Shown here: positions 7,769 to 15,657 of the stretch, piece by piece
Layout of the letters: the number at the start of each line of letters is the position of its first letter
Numbering within the stretch: the stretch's first letter is position 1
NCBI GenBank assembly: GCA_041908065.1
Contig: JAYRGC010000071.1
Span: 1-39,162, forward strand
Origin: JAYRGC01 sp041908065
Lineage (GTDB): Bacteria > Pseudomonadota > Alphaproteobacteria > UBA9219
Length of the DNA: 39,162 nucleotides
Reading direction: 5' to 3'
Program-made: the position numbers and the translations under genes
The notes under the pieces: generated by a model
Databases searched by the model: none
What the model saw: the letters and a program-made list of their open reading frames with translations, nothing else
What the model was told of the DNA's origin: nothing

Positions 7769-9193
7769 ATGCCCATGCGCGAAGGAAGTTTGGGCGCGCC
7801 GGTGCGCCATCCGCTGGATTGGCAAAATCCGGATTTCTACGACGAGGCCAAGCTGGAGGCCGAGCTGCGGCGGGTGTTCGACATCTGCCACGGCTGCCGC
7901 CGCTGCTTTAACCTATGCGATTCCTTTCCGCGCTTGTTCGACATGATCGACGCCACGCCGGACGGCGAATTGCACGGCGTCAAGTACGAGGAATTCGCCA
8001 AAGTCGTCGACGCCTGCACGCTGTGCGATTTGTGTTTTATGACCAAATGCCCTTATGTTCCGCCGCACGAGTTCAATCTCGATTTTCCCCATTTGATGCT
8101 GCGCTGGCGGGCGGTGATGGCGAAAAAGCACGGCGTGCCGTTGACGGATCGCGAGCTGACCAAGACCGATCGCAACGGCAATCTGGCGAAATTCGTGGCC
8201 GGTTTGGCCAATTGGGGAACCTCCGTCGCCAACAAACCCGCCCGCGCCGCGCTGGAAAAGATCGCGAAAGTTCACCGCGAAGCCGAATTGCCCAAATATT
8301 GCGGCAAAACTTTCATGGAGCGGGCTGCGGACGAGCCGGTGACGGTAAACGCTTCCGCCCCCGCCTATGGCAAACGCAAGGCGGCGTTGTACGCCACTTG
8401 CACCATGAACTACAACCAGCCCGAAACGGGGATGCTGGCGCGGCGCGTGCTGGCGAAAAACGGGGTGGAAACCGAAGTGGTGTATCCCAACTGCTGCGGA
8501 ATGCCGCAACTGGAACAAGGCGACATCGCGGCGGTGGCGGAAAACGCCCGCAAGGTGGCCGCGAAAATGTCGGGGTGGATAGACAAGGGTTACGACGTCG
8601 TGGCCTTGGTTCCCAGCTGCGCCTTGATGATGAAATTCGAATGGCCGCTTTTGGTTCCTCCGTCCGATCCCGCCTATGCCTTGGTGAAAAAACTGGCCGC
8701 CGCTACCTTCGATTTAAGCGAATACGTCGTGGACGTAGCGAAGAAACAAGGGTTGTCGCCCGACGCCAAACCGTTGGCGGGCGACGTTGCATTGCATCTG
8801 GCCTGCCACGCGCGAGCGCAAAACATGGGCGCGAAGGCGGCGGAGATGCTGGCGTTGCTGCCCAAGGCCGAGGACGGCGGCGGCGGCGGCAACGTCAAGG
8901 TCATCGAACGCTGCTCCGGCCACGGCGGATCGTGGGGGGTTAAAACCGACAACTTTCCGGTAGCGTTGAAGGTGGGCAAACCGGCGGCGCGCCAAGCCGC
9001 CGAGGTTCTCAAGGGAGCCGAAGCCAAAGACGGCCAAGCGTTCGTGGCGTCGGAATGCCCCCTTGCCGCCGTGCACATAACGCAGGGGATCGAACGGCTG
9101 GGAGACGCCGCGCCCAAGGCCGCGCCGCGTCCGACGCACCCCATCGAGATATTCGCCTTGGCCTACGGAATAATCAGGGAGAACGAACAATGA
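7769..9193 (+). CDS. Two-[4Fe-4S] oxidoreductase, GlpC/heterodisulfide-reductase-like
   Basis: A 474-residue redox protein of the GlpC / heterodisulfide reductase subunit type. The N-terminus has two ferredoxin-like cluster motifs: Cys40, 43, 46, 50 (CHGCRRCFNLC) and Cys83, 86, 89, 94 (CTLCDLCFMTKCP). The C-terminal half carries two CCG-type segments, YPNCCGMPQ and CSGHGGSWG, with HLACHARAQNMG. These domains usually pass electrons between a membrane or soluble donor and a substrate. GAAGGA precedes the ATG. It lies between rubrerythrin and DUF3501 and overlaps the latter as ATGA. I recall the rubrerythrin, Fe-S protein and DUF3501 set as recurring in proteobacteria, so it may be the electron donor for peroxide reduction; this is inferred. 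Confidence 0.88.
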   Translation: MPMREGSLGAPVRHPLDWQNPDFYDEAKLEAELRRVFDICHGCRRCFNLCDSFPRLFDMIDATPDGELHGVKYEEFAKVVDACTLCDLCFMTKCPYVPPHEFNLDFPHLMLRWRAVMAKKHGVPLTDRELTKTDRNGNLAKFVAGLANWGTSVANKPARAALEKIAKVHREAELPKYCGKTFMERAADEPVTVNASAPAYGKRKAALYATCTMNYNQPETGMLARRVLAKNGVETEVVYPNCCGMPQLEQGDIAAVAENARKVAAKMSGWIDKGYDVVALVPSCALMMKFEWPLLVPPSDPAYALVKKLAAATFDLSEYVVDVAKKQGLSPDAKPLAGDVALHLACHARAQNMGAKAAEMLALLPKAEDGGGGGNVKVIERCSGHGGSWGVKTDNFPVALKVGKPAARQAAEVLKGAEAKDGQAFVASECPLAAVHITQGIERLGDAAPKAAPRPTHPIEIFALAYGIIRENEQ

Positions 9194-9789
9194 CGGCGAC
9201 GACCTCTAAACGCGAGATAGACACGGCTGATTTGATTCCCTTGGACGCGTACGCCGAAATGCGCCAAGAAAGACGGCGCGAAATGATAGCGTTCAAGAAA
9301 TCCCGCCGCATATGCGTCGGCCCCTATGCCACATTCTATTTCGAATGTTACAAGACGATGCTGCACCAAGTGCAGGAAATGCTATTTATCGAAAAGGGCG
9401 GGGCGGAGCAGTTGTCCGACGAATTGCGCGCCTATAATCCTCTGATTCCCAAGGGCGACGAGCTGGTGGCCACCGTGATGTTCGAGATCCCCGACTCCAC
9501 GCAACGGCGAACAATTCTGGCCGCGCTGGGCGGGGTGGAGAACTGCATGGAGCTGCGCGTGGGGGAATACAAAATCAAAGGGGCTCCGGAATCCGATCTG
9601 GAATATTCAACCGGCGCGGGCAAAGCGTCTTCGGTGCAGTTTATTCATTTCAAGATGACGTCTGAGCAAGCGGCGGCGTTCCGCGCCAAAGACGCCAAGG
9701 TTGCTTTGGCCGTGGTTCACCCCCATTATTCCCATGCGGAGGCGATACCCGAAGCTATGCGCAACGAATTGATGCAGGATTTGGTGTAA
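9190..9789 (+). CDS. DUF3501 family protein
   Basis: A 199-residue cytoplasmic protein that resembles the DUF3501 family through its N-terminal DLIPLDAYAEMRQERR and the KKSRRICVGPYATFYFE region. The biochemical function is unknown. The ATG at 9190 overlaps the preceding Fe-S gene stop as ATGA, so it is translated with it. The longer open frame that starts at 9055 lies inside the Fe-S gene and is not used. It probably works with rubrerythrin and the Fe-S protein in oxidative-stress or iron defence. Confidence 0.8.
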   Translation: MTATTSKREIDTADLIPLDAYAEMRQERRREMIAFKKSRRICVGPYATFYFECYKTMLHQVQEMLFIEKGGAEQLSDELRAYNPLIPKGDELVATVMFEIPDSTQRRTILAALGGVENCMELRVGEYKIKGAPESDLEYSTGAGKASSVQFIHFKMTSEQAAAFRAKDAKVALAVVHPHYSHAEAIPEAMRNELMQDLV

Positions 9790-9868
9790 CATAGGCTAAT
9801 CTGGCGACTCATCGTCATTATGATGGTCTGAGGCCAAAGAGATAGTCGTACCTGTTGCGGCCAAAAGC

Positions 9869-9994
9869 CGTCATTGCGAGCCGCCCCTTGGCGGCGAAGC
9901 AATCCAGAGTCGTTGCGCAACAAGGCTGGATTGCTTCGCCGCCTGACAGCGTTCAACGCTGTCCAACACTAAGGGGGGGGCGGCTCGCAATGAC
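9869..9994. repeat. Dispersed palindromic repeat (copy c) with nested 9-1-9 palindrome
   Basis: The left arm CGTCATTGCGAGC...GAAGCAATCCAG and right arm CTGGATTGCTTC...GGCTCGCAATGAC are present. The right arm is interrupted at 9945-9963 by the perfect palindrome GACAGCGTTCAACGCTGTC and a G run. It fills most of the 286-bp gap between the DUF3501 gene and sodB. AAAGGAG, the sodB ribosome site, lies at 10061-10067. No gene is visible in the gap. Confidence 0.9.
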
Positions 9995-10075
9995 TATCCT
10001 TTTGGGGGCCGTAGGCCTCAATGAAGCGGTTCTTATTGATTCTAGCGCGCACACCAAAACAAAGGAGAAATCGCT

Positions 10076-10669
10076 ATGCCATTCGCCCTTTCGCCCCTGC
10101 CTTATGCCGTTAACGCGCTGGAGCCGCACATATCGGCGCGGACGCTGGAATTCCATCACGGCAAACATCACCAGACGTACGTCACCAATCTCAACAATTT
10201 GGTGAAAGATCAGCCTCTGGCCGACGCCTCGTTGGAGGAGATAATCCGCAAAACCGCGAACGACGAAAAGCAGGCGGGCGTCTTCAACAACGCCGCGCAG
10301 GTGTGGAACCACGATTTCTTCTGGAAATCCATGAAGGCGGGCGGCGGCGGACACCCCTCGGGAAAGCTGGCGTCTGCCATCGACCGCGATTTCGGCGGCG
10401 TCGATCAGTTCCGCGAACAGTTCAAGCAAGCGGCGTTGACGCAATTCGGCAGCGGCTGGGCGTGGCTGGTCGAAGACGGCGGAAAGCTGAAGATAGCCAA
10501 AACCTCCAATGCCGGAAATCCGATGACTGCGGGACAAAAGCCGCTTTTGACCTGCGACGTGTGGGAACACGCCTATTATCTCGATTTCCAAAACCGCCGC
10601 GCCGATTTCGTGCAGGCGTTTTTGGATCATCTGGCCAATTGGGACTTCGCGGCGAAAAATCTGGGGTAA
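10076..10669 (+). CDS. sodB: Fe-type superoxide dismutase
   Basis: Converts superoxide to oxygen and hydrogen peroxide in the cytoplasm; there is no signal peptide. In 197 residues the metal ligands are His27, His79, Asp161 and His165 (DVWEHAYYLDFQN). Gln75 in AAQVWNH is the residue typical of iron-dependent rather than manganese-dependent enzymes. AAAGGAG lies nine bases before the ATG. The next gene, a repressor-like protein, starts six bases after the stop, so the two are likely one transcript. Peroxide made here could be removed by the rubrerythrin operon just upstream. Confidence 0.95.
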   Translation: MPFALSPLPYAVNALEPHISARTLEFHHGKHHQTYVTNLNNLVKDQPLADASLEEIIRKTANDEKQAGVFNNAAQVWNHDFFWKSMKAGGGGHPSGKLASAIDRDFGGVDQFREQFKQAALTQFGSGWAWLVEDGGKLKIAKTSNAGNPMTAGQKPLLTCDVWEHAYYLDFQNRRADFVQAFLDHLANWDFAAKNLG

Positions 10670-10675
10670 CCGAAC

Positions 10676-11317
10676 GTGCTGAAGCATTCCGACGTCTGGC
10701 TGGCGATCGACCGCTTGGCCGCGCGCAACGGGCTTTCCCCCTCCGGACTCGCCAAAAAGGCGGGGTTAAGCCCGACGCTGTTCAACGTCAGCAAGCGGAT
10801 AAGCTCCAAGCGCAGACGCTGGCCGTCGACCGAAAGCGTGGCGGCGGTTTTGCGGGCGACTTCGACTTCGTTCGCCGAGTTCGTGAAATTGGCCGAAGAA
10901 GAGCCTCCCCCCGCATCTCCCAAATGCCTGCCTTCGCTGACGCTATCCGAAGCGGCGAAGCCCAACGCCTTCGGCGAAGACGATTTGCCGACGGCTGATT
11001 TCTGGGGCGAGATGGAGATGCCGTTCGCCGCGACGGCCTGCGACGCTTTTTGCCTGATTATGGACGATGACGCCCACGCGCCCGTCTATCGCAAAGGCGA
11101 GGTTCTGGTCGTGTTCCCGTCGCAAAAACCGCAACGCGGCGACCGCGTAATGGCGAGAACGACGAACGGCGAGATAATCATCGGCTCTCTGGCGCGGGAA
11201 GGCGGACGCGGAACCGCCGGAGCCGAAATATCCCCTGCCGCCCAAATCTCCCGCGCCCTATCGGGAAAAGACCTGCGGAGAATCTATCTCATCGGTTGGA
11301 TAAAAGGGCAGGATTAA
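10676..11317 (+). CDS. HTH/S24-like regulator with degenerate peptidase site
   Basis: A 213-residue protein with an N-terminal helix-turn-helix (about 5-70) and a C-terminal domain like the S24 peptidase of LexA and phage repressors. The expected G-D-S-M-x-P motif reads D-D-A-H-A-P (131-136), so the catalytic Ser is Ala133. The expected lysine in the GEIIIGSL strand is Gly170. Self-cleavage should therefore be impossible. The domain may act only for dimerisation, or sense something else. It starts with GTG six bases after sodB and is probably co-translated with it. It ends in a TTAA overlap with the convergent ogt gene. A role in regulating sodB is possible but not shown. Confidence 0.75.
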   Translation: MLKHSDVWLAIDRLAARNGLSPSGLAKKAGLSPTLFNVSKRISSKRRRWPSTESVAAVLRATSTSFAEFVKLAEEEPPPASPKCLPSLTLSEAAKPNAFGEDDLPTADFWGEMEMPFAATACDAFCLIMDDDAHAPVYRKGEVLVVFPSQKPQRGDRVMARTTNGEIIIGSLAREGGRGTAGAEISPAAQISRALSGKDLRRIYLIGWIKGQD

Positions 11318-11853
11318 CGGCCTCGTAGCCCCGCCCTTTCCATCTCCAGCAACATCCTTTTATTTTCCTCTCCCCCTGCGTATCCGCCTATGCCGCCGTT
11401 TTGAGGCAGGACGCGGTGGCAGGGTATGAGAAAAAGCAGCGGATTAGATGCCAACGCCCTGCCTACAGCGCGAGCGGCATGTGGCGATCCAGCTTTTCTG
11501 GCTAAATCGGAGTAAGTCGCGGTCTGTCCTGAAGGCACGTCCATAAGGCTCTGCCATACCTTTATCTGGAAATCCGTCCCCGTCGCCACGGCGGAAATCC
11601 CCGCCCCCCAACCACCCTCTTCCCCCGCATCGGCGAGAGCGGTTTGCGGCCATGCCCGCGCCCAAGCCGCCAACAAGGCCGCCTTGCCGCTCTCCGGCAC
11701 GAACGACAAGCGGCGCAGGCGGCCATCGTCGTCGATCCCCGCCGCCATTTTTCCCCACGGAAAAGACGGCCAAAAACACCGCAGGCGCGACGGGCGTTCG
11801 CGGGAAAAGGCCAACGAAATATCCATGCCTTCACACAGGAAAATCCTAAACAT
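11314..11853 (-). CDS. ogt: Methylated-DNA--protein-cysteine methyltransferase
   Basis: Suicide repair protein that moves the methyl group of O6-methylguanine to its own cysteine. In 179 residues, the active site PCHRV has Cys145. Around it are the helix-turn-helix-like segment VPSGQTATYSDLARKAGSPHAARAVGRAL (split at about 106-134) and the family ending GGYAGGEENKRMLLEMER. No N-terminal Ada zinc domain is present. The start at 11853 or the ATG at 11826 are both possible. It is convergent with the S24-like gene and divergent from anmK (about 65 bp spacer). Confidence 0.92.
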   Translation of the reverse strand: MFRIFLCEGMDISLAFSRERPSRLRCFWPSFPWGKMAAGIDDDGRLRRLSFVPESGKAALLAAWARAWPQTALADAGEEGGWGAGISAVATGTDFQIKVWQSLMDVPSGQTATYSDLARKAGSPHAARAVGRALASNPLLFLIPCHRVLPQNGGIGGYAGGEENKRMLLEMERAGLRGR

Positions 11854-11918
11854 GGCGGTAAAATCCGGTTATTGTCGACGCTTCCATTTATCCGATTATA
11901 CGATGCGGGAGCAGCGAA

Positions 11919-13055
11919 TTGAAAAACGGCATTTTTCGCGCTATCGGCATGATGAGCGGCACGTCGCTCGACGGCGTGGACGTGGCTCTGGTGGAAACCG
12001 ATGGGAAGAACTATGCGCGTCCCATGGGCTTTTTCTATATGGGATACGAAGCCAGTTTCCGGCAAAGCCTGCGCGACTGCATCGCCGCGTTCGCCAACAG
12101 CCGCGACGGCAAGGCTCCGCCGGATCTTGTCGCCGCCGTGGAACGGGAATTGACCCGCCTGCATCTGGAAGCGTTGGAAAAATTCATCGCGCAGGAACGC
12201 TTAAGCCGCAATGAGATAGACGTCGTGGGTTTTCACGGACAGACCGTCATGCATCGCCCCGAAAAAGGGGTGACCATCCAACTCGGCGACGGAGACTTGC
12301 TGGCGGAAAGTTCCGGCATCGCGGTCGTCAACGATTTCCGCTCGGCGGACATAGCTGCGGGCGGACAGGGCGCGCCGCTCGCCCCGCTTTACCACCGCGC
12401 CCTCGCCTCGGCCTTGCCCAAGCCTTTGGCCGTCGTCAACATCGGCGGAGTTTCCAACATCACTTGGATCGGCGGAGATGCCGACGACGAGATATTGGCC
12501 TTCGATTCCGGCCCCGGCAACGCCATGATGGACGACTGGATCCTTGCGCGTACCGGAAAACCTTGCGACACGAACGGAGAAATCGCAGCCCGCGGCAAGG
12601 TTGACGCGGCGGCGTTGGAACGCTTCCTTTCGCACCGATATTTTTCCCTTCCTCCGCCCAAATCGCTGGATCGCGACGAATTTTCCGGTTTCATGCCCGA
12701 AGTTTGCGTGTCGGACAAAGACGGCGCGGCCACGTTGACGATGATGACGGCGCAAGCCATAGCCCGCGGCATTAAATCCGTTCCGTCGCGCCCTTTGGCC
12801 GTCTATGTCGCCGGAGGCGGGCGGCACAACGCGACGCTGATGCGCTGGACGGAGGAAGCCTGCGGCGTGAAGACCTTGCCGGTGGAAGCCTTGGGCTGGA
12901 ACGGCGACGCGCTGGAAGCCGAGGCCTTCGCCTGGCTGGCGGCGCGTTCGCTTTTGGGATTGCCGCTCAGCCTTCCCAACACCACCGGAATCGCCCGTCC
13001 CCAAAGCGGCGGGAAAACGCATCGGCCCCGTTCCGTCCGTGGAGAAACCGCGTGA
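11919..13055 (+). CDS. anmK: Anhydro-N-acetylmuramic acid kinase
   Basis: Phosphorylates and opens 1,6-anhydro-MurNAc during peptidoglycan recycling, giving MurNAc-6-phosphate in the cytoplasm. The 378-residue protein starts with the family signature AIGMMSGTSLDGVD (8-21). It also has VVGFHGQTVMHRP, FDSGPGNAMMDDW and VAGGGRHNATLMRW. The start is taken as TTG at 11919 because it gives the usual short lead before AIGMMSGTSLDG and has GGGAG about seven bases upstream; the internal ATG at 11949 would cut the motif. The stop overlaps the next gene as GTGA. Confidence 0.93.
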   Translation: MKNGIFRAIGMMSGTSLDGVDVALVETDGKNYARPMGFFYMGYEASFRQSLRDCIAAFANSRDGKAPPDLVAAVERELTRLHLEALEKFIAQERLSRNEIDVVGFHGQTVMHRPEKGVTIQLGDGDLLAESSGIAVVNDFRSADIAAGGQGAPLAPLYHRALASALPKPLAVVNIGGVSNITWIGGDADDEILAFDSGPGNAMMDDWILARTGKPCDTNGEIAARGKVDAAALERFLSHRYFSLPPPKSLDRDEFSGFMPEVCVSDKDGAATLTMMTAQAIARGIKSVPSRPLAVYVAGGGRHNATLMRWTEEACGVKTLPVEALGWNGDALEAEAFAWLAARSLLGLPLSLPNTTGIARPQSGGKTHRPRSVRGETA

Positions 13056-14767
13056 ACAATCCCGCCAAAGCCAAATTTCTTAAGCTTCAAGAGCTGCACC
13101 TTTCCGGCAAGCACGCCGAGGCGGCGGCGGCTTTGGCGGCGGCGTTGCGGATTTCCCCCCGCGATCCCAATTTATTGCATCTGGCCGCCATAAACGCCGA
13201 AGCCTTAGGCGATTTGCCACGCGCCGCCATGCTTTTGGAACGCGCCACGGACGCCCGCCCCGATTGGATGGAGGCCGAGTTCAATCTGGCGCGGATACTG
13301 GGGGCGCAAAACCGATACGGCGAAGCCTTGACGATACTGAAAAAACTGGCCTCCACCCACCCCGACATGCCGGAGGCGTGGAGCGGCATGGCCAAGATGA
13401 ACCACGCCGTGGAAGACCCCTTTGCGGCCTTGGAATGCTGGCGCAAAGCGTTGCGCCTCGCCCCGCATCGCCACGATTGGCGCGGGCAATATCTGTTGTT
13501 GCGGCGAATACTATGCGAGTGGGGAAATGACGGCTCCGGCGTCGGCGCAGGGCTTGAAGGACTGCCTCCGCACATCGTCATGGCGTTGAGCGACGATCCA
13601 GAGGCACAGAAACTGGCCGCTACGCGCTATTGCGCCCAAGCGTTCCGCCGTATAACGCCGCAGCCTATCGCCTCCGTTCGCAAGGATGGGCGGATCCGCG
13701 TCGGCTATCTTTCCTCGGATTTCCACGCCCACGCCACCGCGTTCCTGATGGGCGGAATCTTCGCGCTTCACGACCGCGATAACTTCGAGGCCTTTGCCTA
13801 TAGCTACGGCGTTGACGATGGCTCCGCCGCCCGCCGCCGCCTTGCCGCCGAGGCCGAACACTTCGTGGATTTGTCCCGAATGACCGCCGCGCAGTCCGCC
13901 GAACGCATCCGCGCCGACGACATTGACGTGCTGATAGATTTGAAAGGCCACACTCGCGGGGCGCGGTTGGATATTTTGGCGCATCGTCCGGCGCGAAAGA
14001 CGGCGCATTGGTTGGGATACCCGGGAACCACCGGCGCGCCGTTCGTGGATTTTTTCATCGGCGACGAAACAACTATCCCCACCGGACAGGAAAAGTTTTT
14101 CACGGAAACCGTGGTGCGCCTGCCGCGCTGCTATCAGATGAACTGCGGCTGGAGACAAGCCAATGTGCCCAAAACGCGCCGCGAATACGGGTTGCCGGAC
14201 GAAGCCTTGGTGCTGGCGGCCTTCAACCAGACCTATAAAATCACGCCGGAGATTTTTACGATTTGGTGCAAAGCGTTAAGCCAAAATCCCCGCGCCGTAT
14301 TGTGGCTGCATCAATCCATGCCCGCAGCCTCCGATAACCTCCGCCGCCATGCCTCCTCCTACGGCATATCGCCGGAACGCCTAGTTTTCGCCCCCCAAGC
14401 CGCGCCCGACGAACATCTGGCGCGATATGCCTGCGCCGATCTGGCGGTGGATACATTTCCGGTAGGGGGGCATACCACGACCGGCGACGCGCTATGGAGC
14501 GGAGTTCCGGTCGTTTCCTTGGCCGGAAAATGCTTCGCCTCCCGCGTCGCGGCCAGCGTCATCGCGGCGGTTGGAATACCACATATGGTTGCTAACTCGT
14601 TTGATGAATACGAAGGGTTGTTGGTAGACTTAATAAACGCGCCCGCCAAGCTGGAGGCGGCGCGAAACGCGCTGCGCACCGAACCGGAAGCTATTCAGCT
14701 TTTTGACGCCGCCGGTTTCACCCGCGATTTTGAATCCGCCCTCCGTTTCATGGCGGCAAAACCGTAA
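13052..14767 (+). CDS. TPR and O-GlcNAc-transferase-like glycosyltransferase (GT41)
   Basis: A 571-residue protein resembling bacterial relatives of O-linked GlcNAc transferase, which use UDP-sugars to modify Ser/Thr. Residues 1-150 are tetratricopeptide repeats. The catalytic part has GYLSSDFHAHATAF (218-231), LIDLKGHTRGAR (294-305), LGYPGTTGAPFVDF (321-334), FNQTYKITPE (391-400, Lys397 aligning with the UDP-binding lysine) and the FPVGGHTTTGDALW and FASRVAAS block (469-502). It starts with GTG overlapping anmK, so the two are translated together. The acceptor is unknown; in bacteria such enzymes often modify surface proteins or flagellin. No flagellar gene is seen nearby. Confidence 0.88.
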   Translation: MNNPAKAKFLKLQELHLSGKHAEAAAALAAALRISPRDPNLLHLAAINAEALGDLPRAAMLLERATDARPDWMEAEFNLARILGAQNRYGEALTILKKLASTHPDMPEAWSGMAKMNHAVEDPFAALECWRKALRLAPHRHDWRGQYLLLRRILCEWGNDGSGVGAGLEGLPPHIVMALSDDPEAQKLAATRYCAQAFRRITPQPIASVRKDGRIRVGYLSSDFHAHATAFLMGGIFALHDRDNFEAFAYSYGVDDGSAARRRLAAEAEHFVDLSRMTAAQSAERIRADDIDVLIDLKGHTRGARLDILAHRPARKTAHWLGYPGTTGAPFVDFFIGDETTIPTGQEKFFTETVVRLPRCYQMNCGWRQANVPKTRREYGLPDEALVLAAFNQTYKITPEIFTIWCKALSQNPRAVLWLHQSMPAASDNLRRHASSYGISPERLVFAPQAAPDEHLARYACADLAVDTFPVGGHTTTGDALWSGVPVVSLAGKCFASRVAASVIAAVGIPHMVANSFDEYEGLLVDLINAPAKLEAARNALRTEPEAIQLFDAAGFTRDFESALRFMAAKP

Positions 14768-14826
14768 ACATGTTCTTAACCGTGTTGGGCTATACCGACC
14801 TTTACGCTTATCTGCGGGAGGGGCCT

Positions 14827-15657
14827 ATGCGTAAAATCAGCACAGCGACGATAGTGGCGTTGATCGTCTTCGCTTTGGCGGTAACAGGAAACAAAGCCTT
14901 CGCCGCAGAGTCTCCTTCGCCCTCCTCCGCTCCGGAAAAAAGGGTCTTGAAATTCGCCGCCGATCAATGGTGTCCGGTGACCTGCGACGTCCAAAAAGAT
15001 CGCGCCGGAAAAGAAGGCATCGGCGTGGATATTTTAAGGGCTATCTACGAACCTCTAGGATACAAGGTTGAATATGAGCTTCTGCCGTGGACGCGGGCGA
15101 TCGAAAGCGCGATGACCGGAAAAATCGACGGCATCATCGGGGCCAGCCACGACGACGCGCCCGCCCTCATGTTTCCCAAGGGAGCGTTCGAGAAGATTAC
15201 CGACGATTTTTACGTCCGAACCGATAGCTCGATAGAATTCAAGGATTTATCCTCTCTTAAGGGCAAAAAAATCGGCATCATAGACGGCTATTCGTATTCC
15301 GACGAAGTAATGAAACTCCTTGAAACGTCACGGAAAAAGTCGGGCATGGTTCAGGTGGTGAGCGGCGACGACGCCATAGAGCAGAACATCCGCAAGCTCA
15401 TGGCCAAGCGGATAGACGTCATGCTGGAAACAAGATTGGCCGCAGACTATACCATTGAAAAAATGGGCGTCGGCGATCGCGTCAAGTTCATCGGCGGAAA
15501 CGTGGACGCGGGTGGGGTGTATGTTGCTTTTTCCACAGTCCCTGACGACGTAAAAAATCTGCTTTCCATCTACGAAGAGGGGTTGGCTCGCCTTGAATCC
15601 GACGGCTCGTTAAAGAAGATCGAAGCCGCTTACGGAGTCGCCAAGAAATCCCCATGA
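14827..15657 (+). CDS. Periplasmic solute-binding protein, family 3
   Basis: A 276-residue type II periplasmic binding protein (SBP_bac_3). Residues 1-27 form a signal peptide with a probable cleavage after AFA. The mature part has the LLPWTRAIESAMTGKIDGIIG segment (split here only for naming; it is about residues 80-100) and LKGKKIGIIDGYSY, typical of amino-acid-type binding proteins. GGGAGGGG precedes the ATG at 14827; the in-frame start at 14770 is rejected. No permease or ATPase gene is near. The stop overlaps the start of a hybrid sensor kinase (ATGATGA), which suggests a sensing role: bound ligand is read by the kinase rather than transported. Confidence 0.85.
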   Translation: MRKISTATIVALIVFALAVTGNKAFAAESPSPSSAPEKRVLKFAADQWCPVTCDVQKDRAGKEGIGVDILRAIYEPLGYKVEYELLPWTRAIESAMTGKIDGIIGASHDDAPALMFPKGAFEKITDDFYVRTDSSIEFKDLSSLKGKKIGIIDGYSYSDEVMKLLETSRKKSGMVQVVSGDDAIEQNIRKLMAKRIDVMLETRLAADYTIEKMGVGDRVKFIGGNVDAGGVYVAFSTVPDDVKNLLSIYEEGLARLESDGSLKKIEAAYGVAKKSP

